Shown: one piece after another, positions 1-7,567 of the stretch | How the letters are laid out: the number at the start of each line of letters is the position of its first letter | How positions within the stretch are numbered: position 1 is the stretch's first letter | Notes under the pieces: model-generated | Told to the model about the DNA's origin: nothing | Databases searched by the model: none | The model's input: the letters and a program-made list of their open reading frames with translations, nothing else | NCBI GenBank assembly: GCA_002309675.1 | Contig: DBXX01000112.1 | Location: forward strand, 1-19,046 | Source of the DNA: Lachnospiraceae bacterium UBA1201 | GTDB lineage: Bacteria > Bacillota > Clostridia > Lachnospirales > Lachnospiraceae | Length of the DNA: 19,046 bases | Reading direction: 5' to 3' | Made by a program: the position numbers and the translations under genes

Positions 1-885
1 ATCATTCCCCAGATCGCGGAAAACCTTACGCAGAGCGGAAATTCCCCGATCCCGGAGACCTGTCCCATCTGCGGCGCGAAAACGCAGATTCGCGAGGAGA
101 ACAGCGCGCGTGAATTGTATTGTCCGTCGGCAGAATGCCCGATCAAGCATCTGAAGGCATTCGCCCTGTTTGTCAGCCGCGATGCGCTGAACGTCGACGG
201 ACTGTCGGAAGCGACGTTGGAGAAACTGATCGGTTGCGGCGCTTTGCATACGCCGGACGATCTGTTCCACATGAAAGAGACACAAAGAGAGCGCGTGATC
301 GCGCTGGAAGGCATCGGCGAGAAATCGTTCGACAACCTGACCGCTGCGATCGAGGCGGCGCGCGAAACGACGCCGGCCGCGCTATTATATGGACTGGGTA
401 TCGCAGGCATCGGTCCGGCAAATGCGAAGGTTTTATGCCGTGCATTCGGTCAGGATCTGCTGGCGATCGCGGACGCAAAGGAAGAGGAACTGGCTGCCGT
501 ATCCGGCATCGGTCCGGTACTCGCATCCTCCGTTCACGCCTATATGAATGACGAGGAAAACCTCGCCCTGCTGAAGCGGCTGCTAAACGAAGTGCATTTT
601 CCGGAGGCGGAAGAAAGCGCAGGAGAGCAGACGAAGGTCAGCGGAAAGACATTTGTCATCACCGGTTCCCTCAATACGTTTGAGAACCGTAAACAGTTGG
701 TCGATTACATCGAGGCTCTCGGTGGAAAGGTGTCGGGAAGCGTTTCCGCAAATACCGACTACCTGATCAACAACGATACAACATCCTCTTCTTCGAAGAA
801 TAAAAAGGCAGCCCAGCTTAATGTGCCTGTGATCAGTGAAGAAGAGTTTCGCGCGCTCGCCGAGACGGGCGCGGATCCCGCATAA
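1..885 (+). CDS. ligA: NAD+-dependent DNA ligase LigA, C-terminal part (5' end outside window)
   Basis: LigA seals nicks in duplex DNA using NAD+, in replication and repair in the cytoplasm. The frame is open from base 1, so the adenylation and OB domains lie outside the window; 294 residues remain. In window residues, the four-cysteine zinc finger is visible as CPIC (21-24) and YCPSAEC (39-45). It is followed by helix-hairpin-helix repeats (LEGIGEKS, LGIAGIGPANA, VSGIGPVLAS) and a C-terminal BRCT domain beginning at SGKTFVITG with the GGKVSGSVS and TDYLI motifs. This domain order is the standard one for bacterial LigA. An internal TTG at 115 falls between the two halves of the zinc finger and is not a start. 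metA follows after 21 bases with its own ribosome site, so the genes are probably cotranscribed. Identification is firm; only the N-terminus is unseen. Confidence 0.97.
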   Translation: MIPQIAENLTQSGNSPIPETCPICGAKTQIREENSARELYCPSAECPIKHLKAFALFVSRDALNVDGLSEATLEKLIGCGALHTPDDLFHMKETQRERVIALEGIGEKSFDNLTAAIEAARETTPAALLYGLGIAGIGPANAKVLCRAFGQDLLAIADAKEEELAAVSGIGPVLASSVHAYMNDEENLALLKRLLNEVHFPEAEESAGEQTKVSGKTFVITGSLNTFENRKQLVDYIEALGGKVSGSVSANTDYLINNDTTSSSSKNKKAAQLNVPVISEEEFRALAETGADPA

Positions 886-906
886 GCCGGGAGTTAGGAG
901 GTTCCC

Positions 907-1836
907 ATGCCGATCAAAGTGCAAAATGACCTTCCGGCCAGAGAAGTCCTGGATTCGGAAAACATTTTTACCATGGATGAAATGCGTGCTTCCAGTCAGG
1001 ATATCCGTCCGCTGGAGATCGCGATCCTGAACCTGATGCCCTTGAAGGAGGACTATGAGACGCAGCTTTTGCGTGCGTTGTCGAACACACCGCTGCAGCT
1101 GGAATTGACCTTCCTTCACATGGCGTCGCATGAGTCGAAAAACACATCCATCCAGCATTTGAATAAGTTTTATACGACGTTTGACGAAGTGAAAAACCGC
1201 TACTTCGACGGCATGATCATTACGGGAGCGCCTCTGGAGACCATTGAGTTCGAGGATGTCAACTACTGGCCGGAACTGTCTGCTGTCATGGAGTGGTCGA
1301 AACGGCACGTGACCTCGACGATGCATATCTGTTGGGGAGCATTGGCCGGGCTGTACTATCATTTCGGCCTGCATAAGGTACCGGTCGAGGTCGGAAAATA
1401 TTCCGGCATCTATCTGCACCGTGTTCTGGACCGCAGAAGTCCGATCGTCCGCAGTTTCGACGACGTGTTCTATGCACCGCATTCCCGCTACAGCACCGTG
1501 TCCATGGAGGAGATCGAAAAAACGGAAAACCTCGACCTGCTTGCAGTCAGCGATGAGGCAGGACCGTATCTTTTGAAGAGCCGTGACGGTAAGCAGATCT
1601 TCATCCTGGGGCATCCGGAATATGACCGCCTGTCCCTCGACATGGAGTATAAGCGTGACGTCAACAAGGGACTGAATATCGCGCCGCCGCAGAATTACTA
1701 TGCGGACGACAACAGCGAGATCACGCCCATCCTGACCTGGCGCTGCCATGCGAACACACTCTACAGCAACTGGCTGAATTATTATGTTTACCAGGTTACA
1801 CCGTATCATCTGGATGAAATGGAGGATAAGGCATGA
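907..1836 (+). CDS. metA: homoserine O-acetyltransferase (MetA/MetAA family)
   Basis: The enzyme acylates homoserine, the first committed step of methionine synthesis, in the cytoplasm. The 309 residues match the normal MetA length. The nucleophile is Cys142 in HICWGAL, and the catalytic His and Glu lie in the GHPEYD motif (about 236-238). Family knowledge: residue 111 sets the acyl donor, with Gly in succinyl-CoA enzymes such as that of E. coli and Glu in acetyl-CoA enzymes such as that of Bacillus cereus. Here the motif is TGAPLE with Glu at 111, so I infer acetyl-CoA use despite the common database name 'homoserine O-succinyltransferase'. The ATG follows a TAGGAGG site (895-901) by 5 bases. 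No SAM riboswitch or T-box is visible in the 21 bases after ligA. The stop overlaps the start of the next gene (ATGA), which suggests translational coupling. Confidence 0.95.
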   Translation: MPIKVQNDLPAREVLDSENIFTMDEMRASSQDIRPLEIAILNLMPLKEDYETQLLRALSNTPLQLELTFLHMASHESKNTSIQHLNKFYTTFDEVKNRYFDGMIITGAPLETIEFEDVNYWPELSAVMEWSKRHVTSTMHICWGALAGLYYHFGLHKVPVEVGKYSGIYLHRVLDRRSPIVRSFDDVFYAPHSRYSTVSMEEIEKTENLDLLAVSDEAGPYLLKSRDGKQIFILGHPEYDRLSLDMEYKRDVNKGLNIAPPQNYYADDNSEITPILTWRCHANTLYSNWLNYYVYQVTPYHLDEMEDKA

Positions 1837-2720
1837 AAAAACTTCTGTTGCTTTTTAATCCGACATCCGGCAAGGGGGCAATGAAGTCGCGCCTGGCAGA
1901 TATCGTCAATATGTATACCGGTGCGGGTTTCATCTGCACGGTCCTGGCATCGCAGTACGCCGGTCACATTACGAAGGCGATCGAGCATCTCGCGACGGAT
2001 TATGACCGCCTGGTCGTGAGCGGCGGTGACGGTACGCTGAACGAAGCGGTAACGGCGCTCCTGACCATTCCTGCAGAGAAACGGCCGAAATTCGGCTACA
2101 TTCCGTCCGGGTCGACGAACGACTACGCGCGGACACTGCATTTGCCGAAGTCGCTCCTCGGGGCGGCAGCGCGAACGAAAGAAGACCGTGAACTCGTTGT
2201 GGATGTGGGACGCCTGAATGATAAGCCATTCGTCTATGTGGCATGCTTCGGTGCATTTACCGAGGTCACCTATTCGACGCCGCAGGAGATGAAGAACACG
2301 ATCGGTCATTCGGCGTACATCATTGAGGCCATCAAGAGTCTGCCCGGCATCAAGCCGAAACGCCTGAAAGTGCAGCTTTCGGACGGAACGGATCTGTCTG
2401 GCGAGTTTCTGTTCGGCATGATCTCCAACGCATCCAGCGTTGCGGGATTTAAGGACCTGGCAGGCAAACATGTCGACCTGCACGACGGCAAGTTCGAGAT
2501 GACTTTGATCCGCAAACCGAAGAGTCCGGTGGAGTACAACGAGATCGTCTGGGCCATGCTTTCAAAGAGCGAATCGGACAATGTCATCCGGGCGAAGGTG
2601 CCCTCGGTAACGATCTTATCCGACCAACCGGTCGACTGGGTCGTGGACGGAGAGTACGCCGGAAGCCTGACACACGCAGACATTACGGTAGAGCACAGGG
2701 CTTTGCATATTTTAGTCTGA
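1833..2720 (+). CDS. diacylglycerol/lipid kinase of the YegS/DagK family
   Basis: This is a soluble lipid kinase that probably phosphorylates diacylglycerol or a related lipid at the inner membrane face; the exact substrate cannot be read from sequence. The 295 residues match the family length. The N-terminal Rossmann-like part begins KKLLLLFNPTSGKG (2-15), followed by the nucleotide-binding VSGGDGTLNEAV (62-73) and PSGSTNDYAR (91-100). The last replaces the more common GTxNDFA, a mild variant. The C-terminal beta-sandwich half includes WVVDGEYAG, typical of the family. The start overlaps the metA stop by four bases, so translation is likely coupled. There is no obvious functional link to methionine synthesis. 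No intrinsic terminator is visible before the next promoter at 2738. Other members are annotated BmrU or DagK; I cannot separate these by eye. Confidence 0.9.
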   Translation: MKKLLLLFNPTSGKGAMKSRLADIVNMYTGAGFICTVLASQYAGHITKAIEHLATDYDRLVVSGGDGTLNEAVTALLTIPAEKRPKFGYIPSGSTNDYARTLHLPKSLLGAAARTKEDRELVVDVGRLNDKPFVYVACFGAFTEVTYSTPQEMKNTIGHSAYIIEAIKSLPGIKPKRLKVQLSDGTDLSGEFLFGMISNASSVAGFKDLAGKHVDLHDGKFEMTLIRKPKSPVEYNEIVWAMLSKSESDNVIRAKVPSVTILSDQPVDWVVDGEYAGSLTHADITVEHRALHILV

Positions 2721-2737
2721 ACTTTTTGTGTAAATCC

Positions 2738-2766
2738 TTGACTTTTACTATACCGCTTGCTATAAT
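2738..2766 (+). promoter_or_regulatory. strong sigma-70 promoter for rpoD
   Basis: A TTGACT -35 box (2738-2743) and a perfect TATAAT -10 box (2761-2766) are separated by exactly 17 bases. A TG at 2758-2759 makes it an extended -10. The expected start of transcription is near 2773, leaving a leader of about 78 bases before the preferred rpoD start at 2851. This is one of the best consensus matches in the window and fits a constitutively expressed principal sigma factor. Confidence 0.88.
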
Positions 2767-2850
2767 AACTTAATCTGTGAAAGTGTTTCCTTTCGCCTTT
2801 TTGGTGTCTGCGAAATGCTTCCCGAATATATCGAAGAGAGGATTTGTTTA

Positions 2851-4068
2851 ATGGACAGAGAAGCGTTAAACGAACAGCTCAGTCGCCTCGTGGAGATTGG
2901 CAAAAAGAAAAAAGGTACATTGGAACTTAGTGATGTACTGGACTTTTTCAAAGAACAGGATATCTCTGACGAGATGGATTATATCATTACCTATCTGGAG
3001 AATAAGAAGATCGAAGTTTTCCAGGGAGACATCGGCGACGATCCCGGCTATCCCGAGGATGATTTCAAAGATGATTTCAAGGATGACTTCAAAGAAAACT
3101 TTAAAGATGACTTCAAGGATGATTTCGTAGACGACTTTAAGGACGACTTCGAATTCGGCGGCGATGTCGAAGGCGATATCGACGTGGAAGACATCAATCT
3201 CGACTCCATGGAACTGCTGGAAGGTGTCGGCACAGAGGATCCCGTCCGCATGTATCTTAAGGAGATCGGTTCGTTCTCCCTGCTCACCAACGAAGAAGAA
3301 AAAGTATTAGCGGAGCGTAAGCAGAACGGAACCGAAGAAGAGAAGGAAGAAGCGAAGAAGCGTCTGATCGAGGCAAACCTTCGTCTGGTAGTCAGCATCG
3401 CAAAGCGCTACACCGGACGTGGCATGAGCTTCCTGGATCTGGTTCAGGAAGGAAACATGGGCCTGATCAAGGGCGTTGAGAAGTTCGACTACTCGAAGGG
3501 TTATAAGCTTTCGACCTATGCGACCTGGTGGATCCGCCAGTCCGTTACGCGTGCACTTGCCGACCAGGCGAGAACCATCCGCGTACCGGTACACATGGTC
3601 GAAACGATCAATAAAATGTCGAAGATGCAGCGTAAACTGACTTTGGAGCTGGGCTACGAGCCGAGCGTTTCCGAACTTGCCGAAGCATTGGAGATGAGCG
3701 AGGAGAAGGTTTCCGAGATCATGCAGATCGCGCGTGAACCTGCTTCCCTCGAAACACCGATCGGTGAGGAGGACGACTCCAACCTGGGTGATTTCGTAGC
3801 GGATAACAACGCCGTTACCCCCGAGGGAAATGTCGAAACCGTCATGCTCCGGGAGCAGATCGACATGTTGCTTTCTGATCTGAAGGAAAGAGAGCGTCAG
3901 GTCATCATCCTCCGTTTCGGCTTAGAGGACGGACATCCCCGTACACTGGAGGAGGTCGGTCAGGTGTTCAATGTAACACGTGAGCGTATCCGTCAGATCG
4001 AAGCGAAGGCGCTGCGTAAGCTCCGTAACCCGGTTCGCAGCAAACGAATCAAAGATTTCTTACAATAA
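2851..4068 (+). CDS. rpoD: principal RNA polymerase sigma factor RpoD (SigA)
   Basis: This sigma factor directs RNA polymerase to housekeeping promoters. From ATG 2851 it has 405 residues. In order: a region 1.1-like N-terminus (LNEQLSRLVEIGKKKKG to about 55), an acidic DDFK repeat linker (70-101), region 1.2 (DPVRMYLKEIGSFSLLT), region 2 from about 178 (RLVVSIAKRYTGRG) with YATWWIRQ (223-230) and the canonical ADQARTIRVPVHMVETINK, region 3, and region 4.2 helix-turn-helix (RTLEEVGQVFNVTRERIRQIEAKAL, from about 364). I chose 2851 because AGAGG (2837-2841) lies 9 bases upstream. The in-frame ATG at 2815 would add 12 residues but has no ribosome site. The near-consensus promoter-contact residues make this the main sigma factor rather than the paralogue at 9884. 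Confidence in the identity is very high. Confidence 0.97.
   Translation: MDREALNEQLSRLVEIGKKKKGTLELSDVLDFFKEQDISDEMDYIITYLENKKIEVFQGDIGDDPGYPEDDFKDDFKDDFKENFKDDFKDDFVDDFKDDFEFGGDVEGDIDVEDINLDSMELLEGVGTEDPVRMYLKEIGSFSLLTNEEEKVLAERKQNGTEEEKEEAKKRLIEANLRLVVSIAKRYTGRGMSFLDLVQEGNMGLIKGVEKFDYSKGYKLSTYATWWIRQSVTRALADQARTIRVPVHMVETINKMSKMQRKLTLELGYEPSVSELAEALEMSEEKVSEIMQIAREPASLETPIGEEDDSNLGDFVADNNAVTPEGNVETVMLREQIDMLLSDLKERERQVIILRFGLEDGHPRTLEEVGQVFNVTRERIRQIEAKALRKLRNPVRSKRIKDFLQ
3058..3153 (+). repeat. eight 12-base in-frame repeats encoding DDFK-type tetrapeptides in RpoD
   Basis: Eight consecutive 12-base units of the form GAY-GAY-TTY-AAR encode D-D-F-K or close variants (E-N-F-K, D-D-F-V, D-D-F-E). 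They occupy RpoD residues 70-101, between region 1.1 and region 1.2. The units differ at third codon positions, so the peptide pattern is kept while the DNA has drifted. This points to selection on protein rather than very recent slippage. Phenylalanine at every fourth residue would place aromatic groups regularly in a very acidic helix or extended linker. Confidence 0.9.
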
Positions 4069-4083
4069 ATACACCGAATACAG

Positions 4084-4123
4084 ACCCGATGCGCACTTTT
4101 GGCTTCATTTTTGCGTGTCGGGT
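4084..4123 (+). terminator. stem-loop after rpoD, weak or partial terminator
   Basis: A 12-base-pair stem (4084-4095 with 4112-4123, two G-U pairs in RNA) encloses a 16-base loop beginning 16 bases after the rpoD stop. The trailing bases are T-rich but interrupted by a CGGG, so this is not a clean intrinsic terminator. It may only attenuate readthrough from rpoD into queH, or protect the 3' end of the mRNA. Confidence 0.4.
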
Positions 4124-4145
4124 ATTTCGGGTTTATTAAACCATT

Positions 4146-4847
4146 ATGCAAAATCCGAAAGTGAACTATCAGATCCTGCTGGATCAGACTTTGCAGGAGA
4201 TCGGGAAGGCAGAGAAGCCGCCGCGGCTTTTGCTTCACGCATGTTGCGCTCCTTGCAGCAGTTATGTGCTGGAGTATCTGTCCCGCTACTTTGCGATCAC
4301 GCTATTCTATTACAATCCGAACATCGAAAGCGAAGCGGAATTCGATAAGCGCTTCCGGGAGGTCGAGCGGCTCGTAACGGAGATGCCCATGGAGCATCCG
4401 GTCCACGTCGTTCGCGGAAACTACGAACCGAATCGTTTTTACGAGGAGGTCGCCCGTGGCTTTGAGCATGTTCCGGAAGGCGGGGAGCGGTGCTTCCGTT
4501 GCTACCGCCAGCGCATGAATGAAGCGGCGCAGATGGCTGCAGAAGGTGCCTTCGATTTTTTCACCACGACATTGTCCATAAGTCCGCTGAAGAACGCTCA
4601 GGTGCTCAACGAGATCGGAAAGGAACTGGCTGATGCCTATGGAGTCGGCTATTTGTTCAGCGATTTCAAAAAGCGCGGAGGATACCAGCGCTCCATCGAA
4701 TTATCGAAGATCTACGCGTTATATCGTCAGAACTACTGCGGCTGCATCTACTCAAAGCGGGAGCAGGAGGAGAGAGCATCCCGGGGAGAAACCGGCGGAT
4801 GTGCAGCGTGCGCGGCCCAGGCGCAATGCGAGGGGGAAACTAAATAA
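4146..4847 (+). CDS. queH: epoxyqueuosine reductase QueH (DUF208 family)
   Basis: QueH carries out the last step of queuosine formation on tRNA, reducing epoxyqueuosine to queuosine; it is the non-cobalamin alternative to QueG. The protein has 233 residues. Diagnostic motifs are LLHACCAPCSSY (Cys 33, 34, 37), YYNPNIE (55-61), GGERCFRCYRQRM (Cys 116 and 119) and NYCGCIYS (Cys 198 and 200), the metal and iron-sulfur ligands of the family. The C-terminus adds a short cysteine-rich tail (Cys 219, 222, 228) that I do not recognise as part of the core family. An in-frame stop at 4137 excludes an earlier start, and the next Met is residue 80, so ATG 4146 is right even though no good ribosome site precedes it. 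No other queuosine gene is in the window. It lies 77 bases after rpoD and may depend on its transcript. Confidence 0.92.
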   Translation: MQNPKVNYQILLDQTLQEIGKAEKPPRLLLHACCAPCSSYVLEYLSRYFAITLFYYNPNIESEAEFDKRFREVERLVTEMPMEHPVHVVRGNYEPNRFYEEVARGFEHVPEGGERCFRCYRQRMNEAAQMAAEGAFDFFTTTLSISPLKNAQVLNEIGKELADAYGVGYLFSDFKKRGGYQRSIELSKIYALYRQNYCGCIYSKREQEERASRGETGGCAACAAQAQCEGETK

Positions 4848-4854
4848 ATAACAG

Positions 4855-4910
4855 CGGGAACAACTGTGTTCCTGAAGAATAATAAAGGAGATGCCGCTTC
4901 GGAAGGCGGC
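4855..4910 (+). other. queH-ackA intergenic region with two small hairpins
   Basis: The first hairpin pairs GGAACA (4857-4862) with TGTTCC (4867-4872) and can extend outward by a G-U and a C-G pair. The second pairs GCCGC (4893-4897) with GCGGC (4906-4910). An AAAGGAG at 4884-4890 sits just before the second hairpin, and an AAGGA at 4914-4918 is only 3 bases from the ackA ATG. Neither hairpin has a U-run. I see no convincing promoter here, so ackA is probably read from an upstream start or from one I cannot recognise. Confidence 0.4.
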
Positions 4911-4921
4911 GATAAGGAAAC

Positions 4922-6115
4922 ATGAAGATTTTAGTTATCAATTGCGGAAGTTCATCACTTAAGTATCAGTTGATCGACATGGAGACCGAGGAAGTTATCG
5001 CAAAGGGTCTCTGTGAGCGTATCGGCATCGACGGCCATCTGGTCCATAAGCCGGAAGGTAAACCGGTTTTGGATAAGAATATCGATATGCCGGACCATAC
5101 AGTTGCGGTATCCCTCGTTTTGAATGCATTGACGGATCCGGTAAGCGGCGTTATTTCCTCCCTTTCCGAGATCTCTGCAGTCGGCCATCGTATCGTACAC
5201 GGCGGCGAGAAGTTTGCTGATGCGGTTGTATTGAACGACGAAGTCATCGCTGAGATCGAGAAGTGCAACGATCTCGCACCGCTTCATAACCCTGCTAACA
5301 TCATCGGTATCCGTTCCTGTCAGAAGCTGATGCCGAACGCTCCTATGGTCGGCGTTTTCGATACCGCCTTCCATCAGACCATGCCGGAGAAGGCATATCT
5401 CTACGCTCTGCCGTACGAGTACTATGAGAAATATAAGGTTCGCCGTTACGGTTTCCACGGAACCAGCCACAGCTTCGTTAGCAAGCGTGCAGCGGAATTC
5501 CTGAACATTCCGCTGAAGGATTCGAAGATCATCGTTTGCCATTTGGGCAATGGATCCTCCATCTGCGCAGTAGATGGCGGTAAGTCCATTGATACATCCA
5601 TGGGTCTTACACCTCTCGAAGGTGTAGCTATGGGTACACGTAGCGGTGCGATCGATCCCGCGATCATCGAGTTCATTGCTGAGCATGAGCACATGGATCT
5701 TCCGCAGGTCATGAATGTCCTCAACAAAAAGTCCGGTGTGTACGGCGTTTCCGGCGTATCCAGCGATTTCCGTGATCTGGCAGCGGCTGCCGAGGCAGGT
5801 GACCATCGTGCACAGATCGCATTGGACGTATTTGAATATCAGGTAGCAAAATACATCGGTTCCTATGCAGTAGCGCTCGGCAGAGTCGATGCGATCGTAT
5901 TTACCGCAGGCATCGGTGAGAACAATATTTCCGCACGTGAGCACATCTGTTCATATCTTTCGGTGCTCGGTGTAAAACTTGATGCGCAGAAGAATAATGT
6001 CCGTGGTCAGGAGACCATCCTTTCCGCTGACGATTCTAAGGTGAAAGTATTGCTTATTCCTACAAATGAGGAGCTGGCCATCGCCCGCCAGACGAAGGAA
6101 TTGGTTCAGCGTTAG
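4922..6115 (+). CDS. ackA: acetate kinase
   Basis: The enzyme interconverts acetyl phosphate plus ADP with acetate plus ATP, the substrate-level phosphorylation step of acetate fermentation. The 397 residues are the usual length. Family signatures are the N-terminal INCGSSSLKYQL (6-17), GHRIVHGG (88-95), FHGTSHSFV, the phosphate loop CHLGNGSSI, GTRSGAIDPAI, and near the C-terminus FTAGIGENN and TNEELAIARQT. The start is the only sensible one, directly before MKILVINCGS. Phosphotransacetylase (pta), often adjacent, is absent on either side, so the acetyl-phosphate source must be encoded elsewhere. The gene is flanked by queH and a diguanylate cyclase, with no functional tie to either. Codon use appears biased toward few codons, as expected of an abundant enzyme. 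Confidence 0.97.
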   Translation: MKILVINCGSSSLKYQLIDMETEEVIAKGLCERIGIDGHLVHKPEGKPVLDKNIDMPDHTVAVSLVLNALTDPVSGVISSLSEISAVGHRIVHGGEKFADAVVLNDEVIAEIEKCNDLAPLHNPANIIGIRSCQKLMPNAPMVGVFDTAFHQTMPEKAYLYALPYEYYEKYKVRRYGFHGTSHSFVSKRAAEFLNIPLKDSKIIVCHLGNGSSICAVDGGKSIDTSMGLTPLEGVAMGTRSGAIDPAIIEFIAEHEHMDLPQVMNVLNKKSGVYGVSGVSSDFRDLAAAAEAGDHRAQIALDVFEYQVAKYIGSYAVALGRVDAIVFTAGIGENNISAREHICSYLSVLGVKLDAQKNNVRGQETILSADDSKVKVLLIPTNEELAIARQTKELVQR

Positions 6116-6198
6116 TCCGCATTTGTTTTCGGTCGATCGTTTATCGGAAGCCGGTTTTCTCGAAACATCGTGACGGGCCGGCATAGGAGTTTCTTAAG

Positions 6199-7524
6199 AT
6201 GCAATCCAGGCAAAAGAAATTGACAAAAAAAATATTATTGATCATGTTGACTCCGATGGTCCTGATGACCATCGTTGTCGGCGTGGTTTTTGCGGTCGCC
6301 GAAAGAGATCAACAGGAGAGGGCCATTTGGGATCAGTTATATTCCGTTTCGAAGGCAGCACTGGAGATTTATAAAGTCCAGGTAGATGGGTGGATGGATA
6401 TCGATGATCCGCAAGAACTTGATACGACGAATCTGCACTATCTTCGGACCATTTCGCAGACGGCGCGTTTGGATATTTCGGTATTCATCGGCCGTACGTG
6501 TGTAGCCAGCACGGTCGACGCGGAACCGCTGGAACTGAGCGATATGTTCTCCGAAGCAGGAAAGATCAGGCAGAGCCAGGCTCTCGTCGAGGCAGCGAAG
6601 AATGTTCCGGAACTCTCGGATAAGGTCGCAAATGCGGTTTTGGTGAACGGTCAGAACTATCAGGATTCCCGCCAGAATGTCGGCGGCCGGTATTACTTCA
6701 TGAATTATGTTCCGATCCAGGGAAACAAGAAGGAATGTCTCGGCGCGATCGGCGTCGGCCTTTCGTCCCGTAAGGTAAACCTGTCCCTTTGGAAATACAT
6801 TGGCCGCAGTTTCTTTATGTCACTGATCTTCATGATCATATTCGGCCTGCTGATCGTCAGCTATACAGGCAGATTATCGCAGGATATCAATTCGATATCC
6901 AAATACATGAATTACCTGACGAAGGCGGATTTCACACATCATCTGCCGGATCAGGTGCTTAATCGAGATGACGAAGTCGGAGAACTGGGCGAATACAGTA
7001 AAAAGATGGGGGATGCGTTAAACAACCTCATTCGAAATGACCAACTGACCGGTATTTTGAACCGCAGCGCAGGTCAGAAGCAATTGAGCCGTCTGATCTC
7101 GCGGGCTAATACCGAGGAAACACGGAACGTGCCGCTTTGCGTCGGCATGGCAGACGTGGATTTCTTTAAGAAGGTCAATGACACCTACGGACACGCGACC
7201 GGCGACGAAGTCCTAAAGAAGGCGTGCCAGATTATGCAGAAACATCTGGGCGACAGCGGTTTTGTATGCCGTTGGGGCGGAGAAGAGTTCCTGATGGCGG
7301 CCAATGTTTCGAAAGACATCATGCACGACATGATGGTCAATATGCTTGAAGAACTCAGACAGACGGAGTTCACCAGCGATTTCAAAACATTTCGTGTGAC
7401 CATGACCATGGGATTGACGCAGTATCGTTCTCCCGATCGTCTGGAGACCTGCGTTGAGATCGCGGACCGCATGTTGTATAACGGAAAGCAAAACGGAAGG
7501 AATCAGGTCGTGGTCGGGAATTAA
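6199..7524 (+). CDS. membrane-bound diguanylate cyclase with extracytoplasmic sensor domain
   Basis: This enzyme makes the second messenger c-di-GMP from GTP, probably controlled by an external ligand. The 441 residues show a first membrane helix (about 11-33), an extracytoplasmic Cache-like domain (about 35-200, ending VPIQGNKKECLGAIGVGLS), a second membrane helix (about 204-222), a HAMP-like linker (to about 275) and a GGDEF domain. In the GGDEF domain, DQLTGILNR (281-289), MADVDFFKKVND (317-328) and the catalytic loop RWGGEEF (358-364) are intact, so activity is expected. The inhibitory RxxD site before the catalytic loop is replaced by GDSG (351-354), which suggests loss of product inhibition. 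An AGGAG lies about 10 bases before the start. It stands alone between metabolic genes; no EAL or HD-GYP partner is in the window. The sensed ligand cannot be told from sequence. Confidence 0.92.
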   Translation: MQSRQKKLTKKILLIMLTPMVLMTIVVGVVFAVAERDQQERAIWDQLYSVSKAALEIYKVQVDGWMDIDDPQELDTTNLHYLRTISQTARLDISVFIGRTCVASTVDAEPLELSDMFSEAGKIRQSQALVEAAKNVPELSDKVANAVLVNGQNYQDSRQNVGGRYYFMNYVPIQGNKKECLGAIGVGLSSRKVNLSLWKYIGRSFFMSLIFMIIFGLLIVSYTGRLSQDINSISKYMNYLTKADFTHHLPDQVLNRDDEVGELGEYSKKMGDALNNLIRNDQLTGILNRSAGQKQLSRLISRANTEETRNVPLCVGMADVDFFKKVNDTYGHATGDEVLKKACQIMQKHLGDSGFVCRWGGEEFLMAANVSKDIMHDMMVNMLEELRQTEFTSDFKTFRVTMTMGLTQYRSPDRLETCVEIADRMLYNGKQNGRNQVVVGN

Positions 7525-7567
7525 GCGGGCGGCGTCCGGCGAGATCATTGACCGATAAAGGAGATAT

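Noticed and set aside
886..906. SAM or T-box control element before metA
   Set aside because: Only 21 bases separate ligA and metA, holding just the ribosome site.
583..1809. 408-codon open frame on the minus strand opposite ligA and metA
   Set aside because: It mirrors the well-supported ligA end and metA, shows no family motifs, and the composition (many His, Arg, Gln, Val) is typical of antisense reading of a codon-biased gene.
1806..2483. 225-codon minus-strand frame opposite the lipid kinase
   Set aside because: Shadow of the kinase gene, with no motif and no start signals.
3058..3153. CRISPR-like or DNA-level tandem repeat
   Set aside because: Units are in frame, contiguous without spacers, and vary at third codon positions, so it is a protein repeat inside rpoD.
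4069..4145. preQ1 riboswitch before queH
   Set aside because: I looked for the short preQ1 aptamer pattern; only a simple stem-loop is present, and QueH acts at the tRNA level.
4955..5944. 329-codon open frame on the minus strand opposite ackA
   Set aside because: ackA is certain on the + strand; the antisense frame has no recognisable domain and no suitable ribosome site or promoter.
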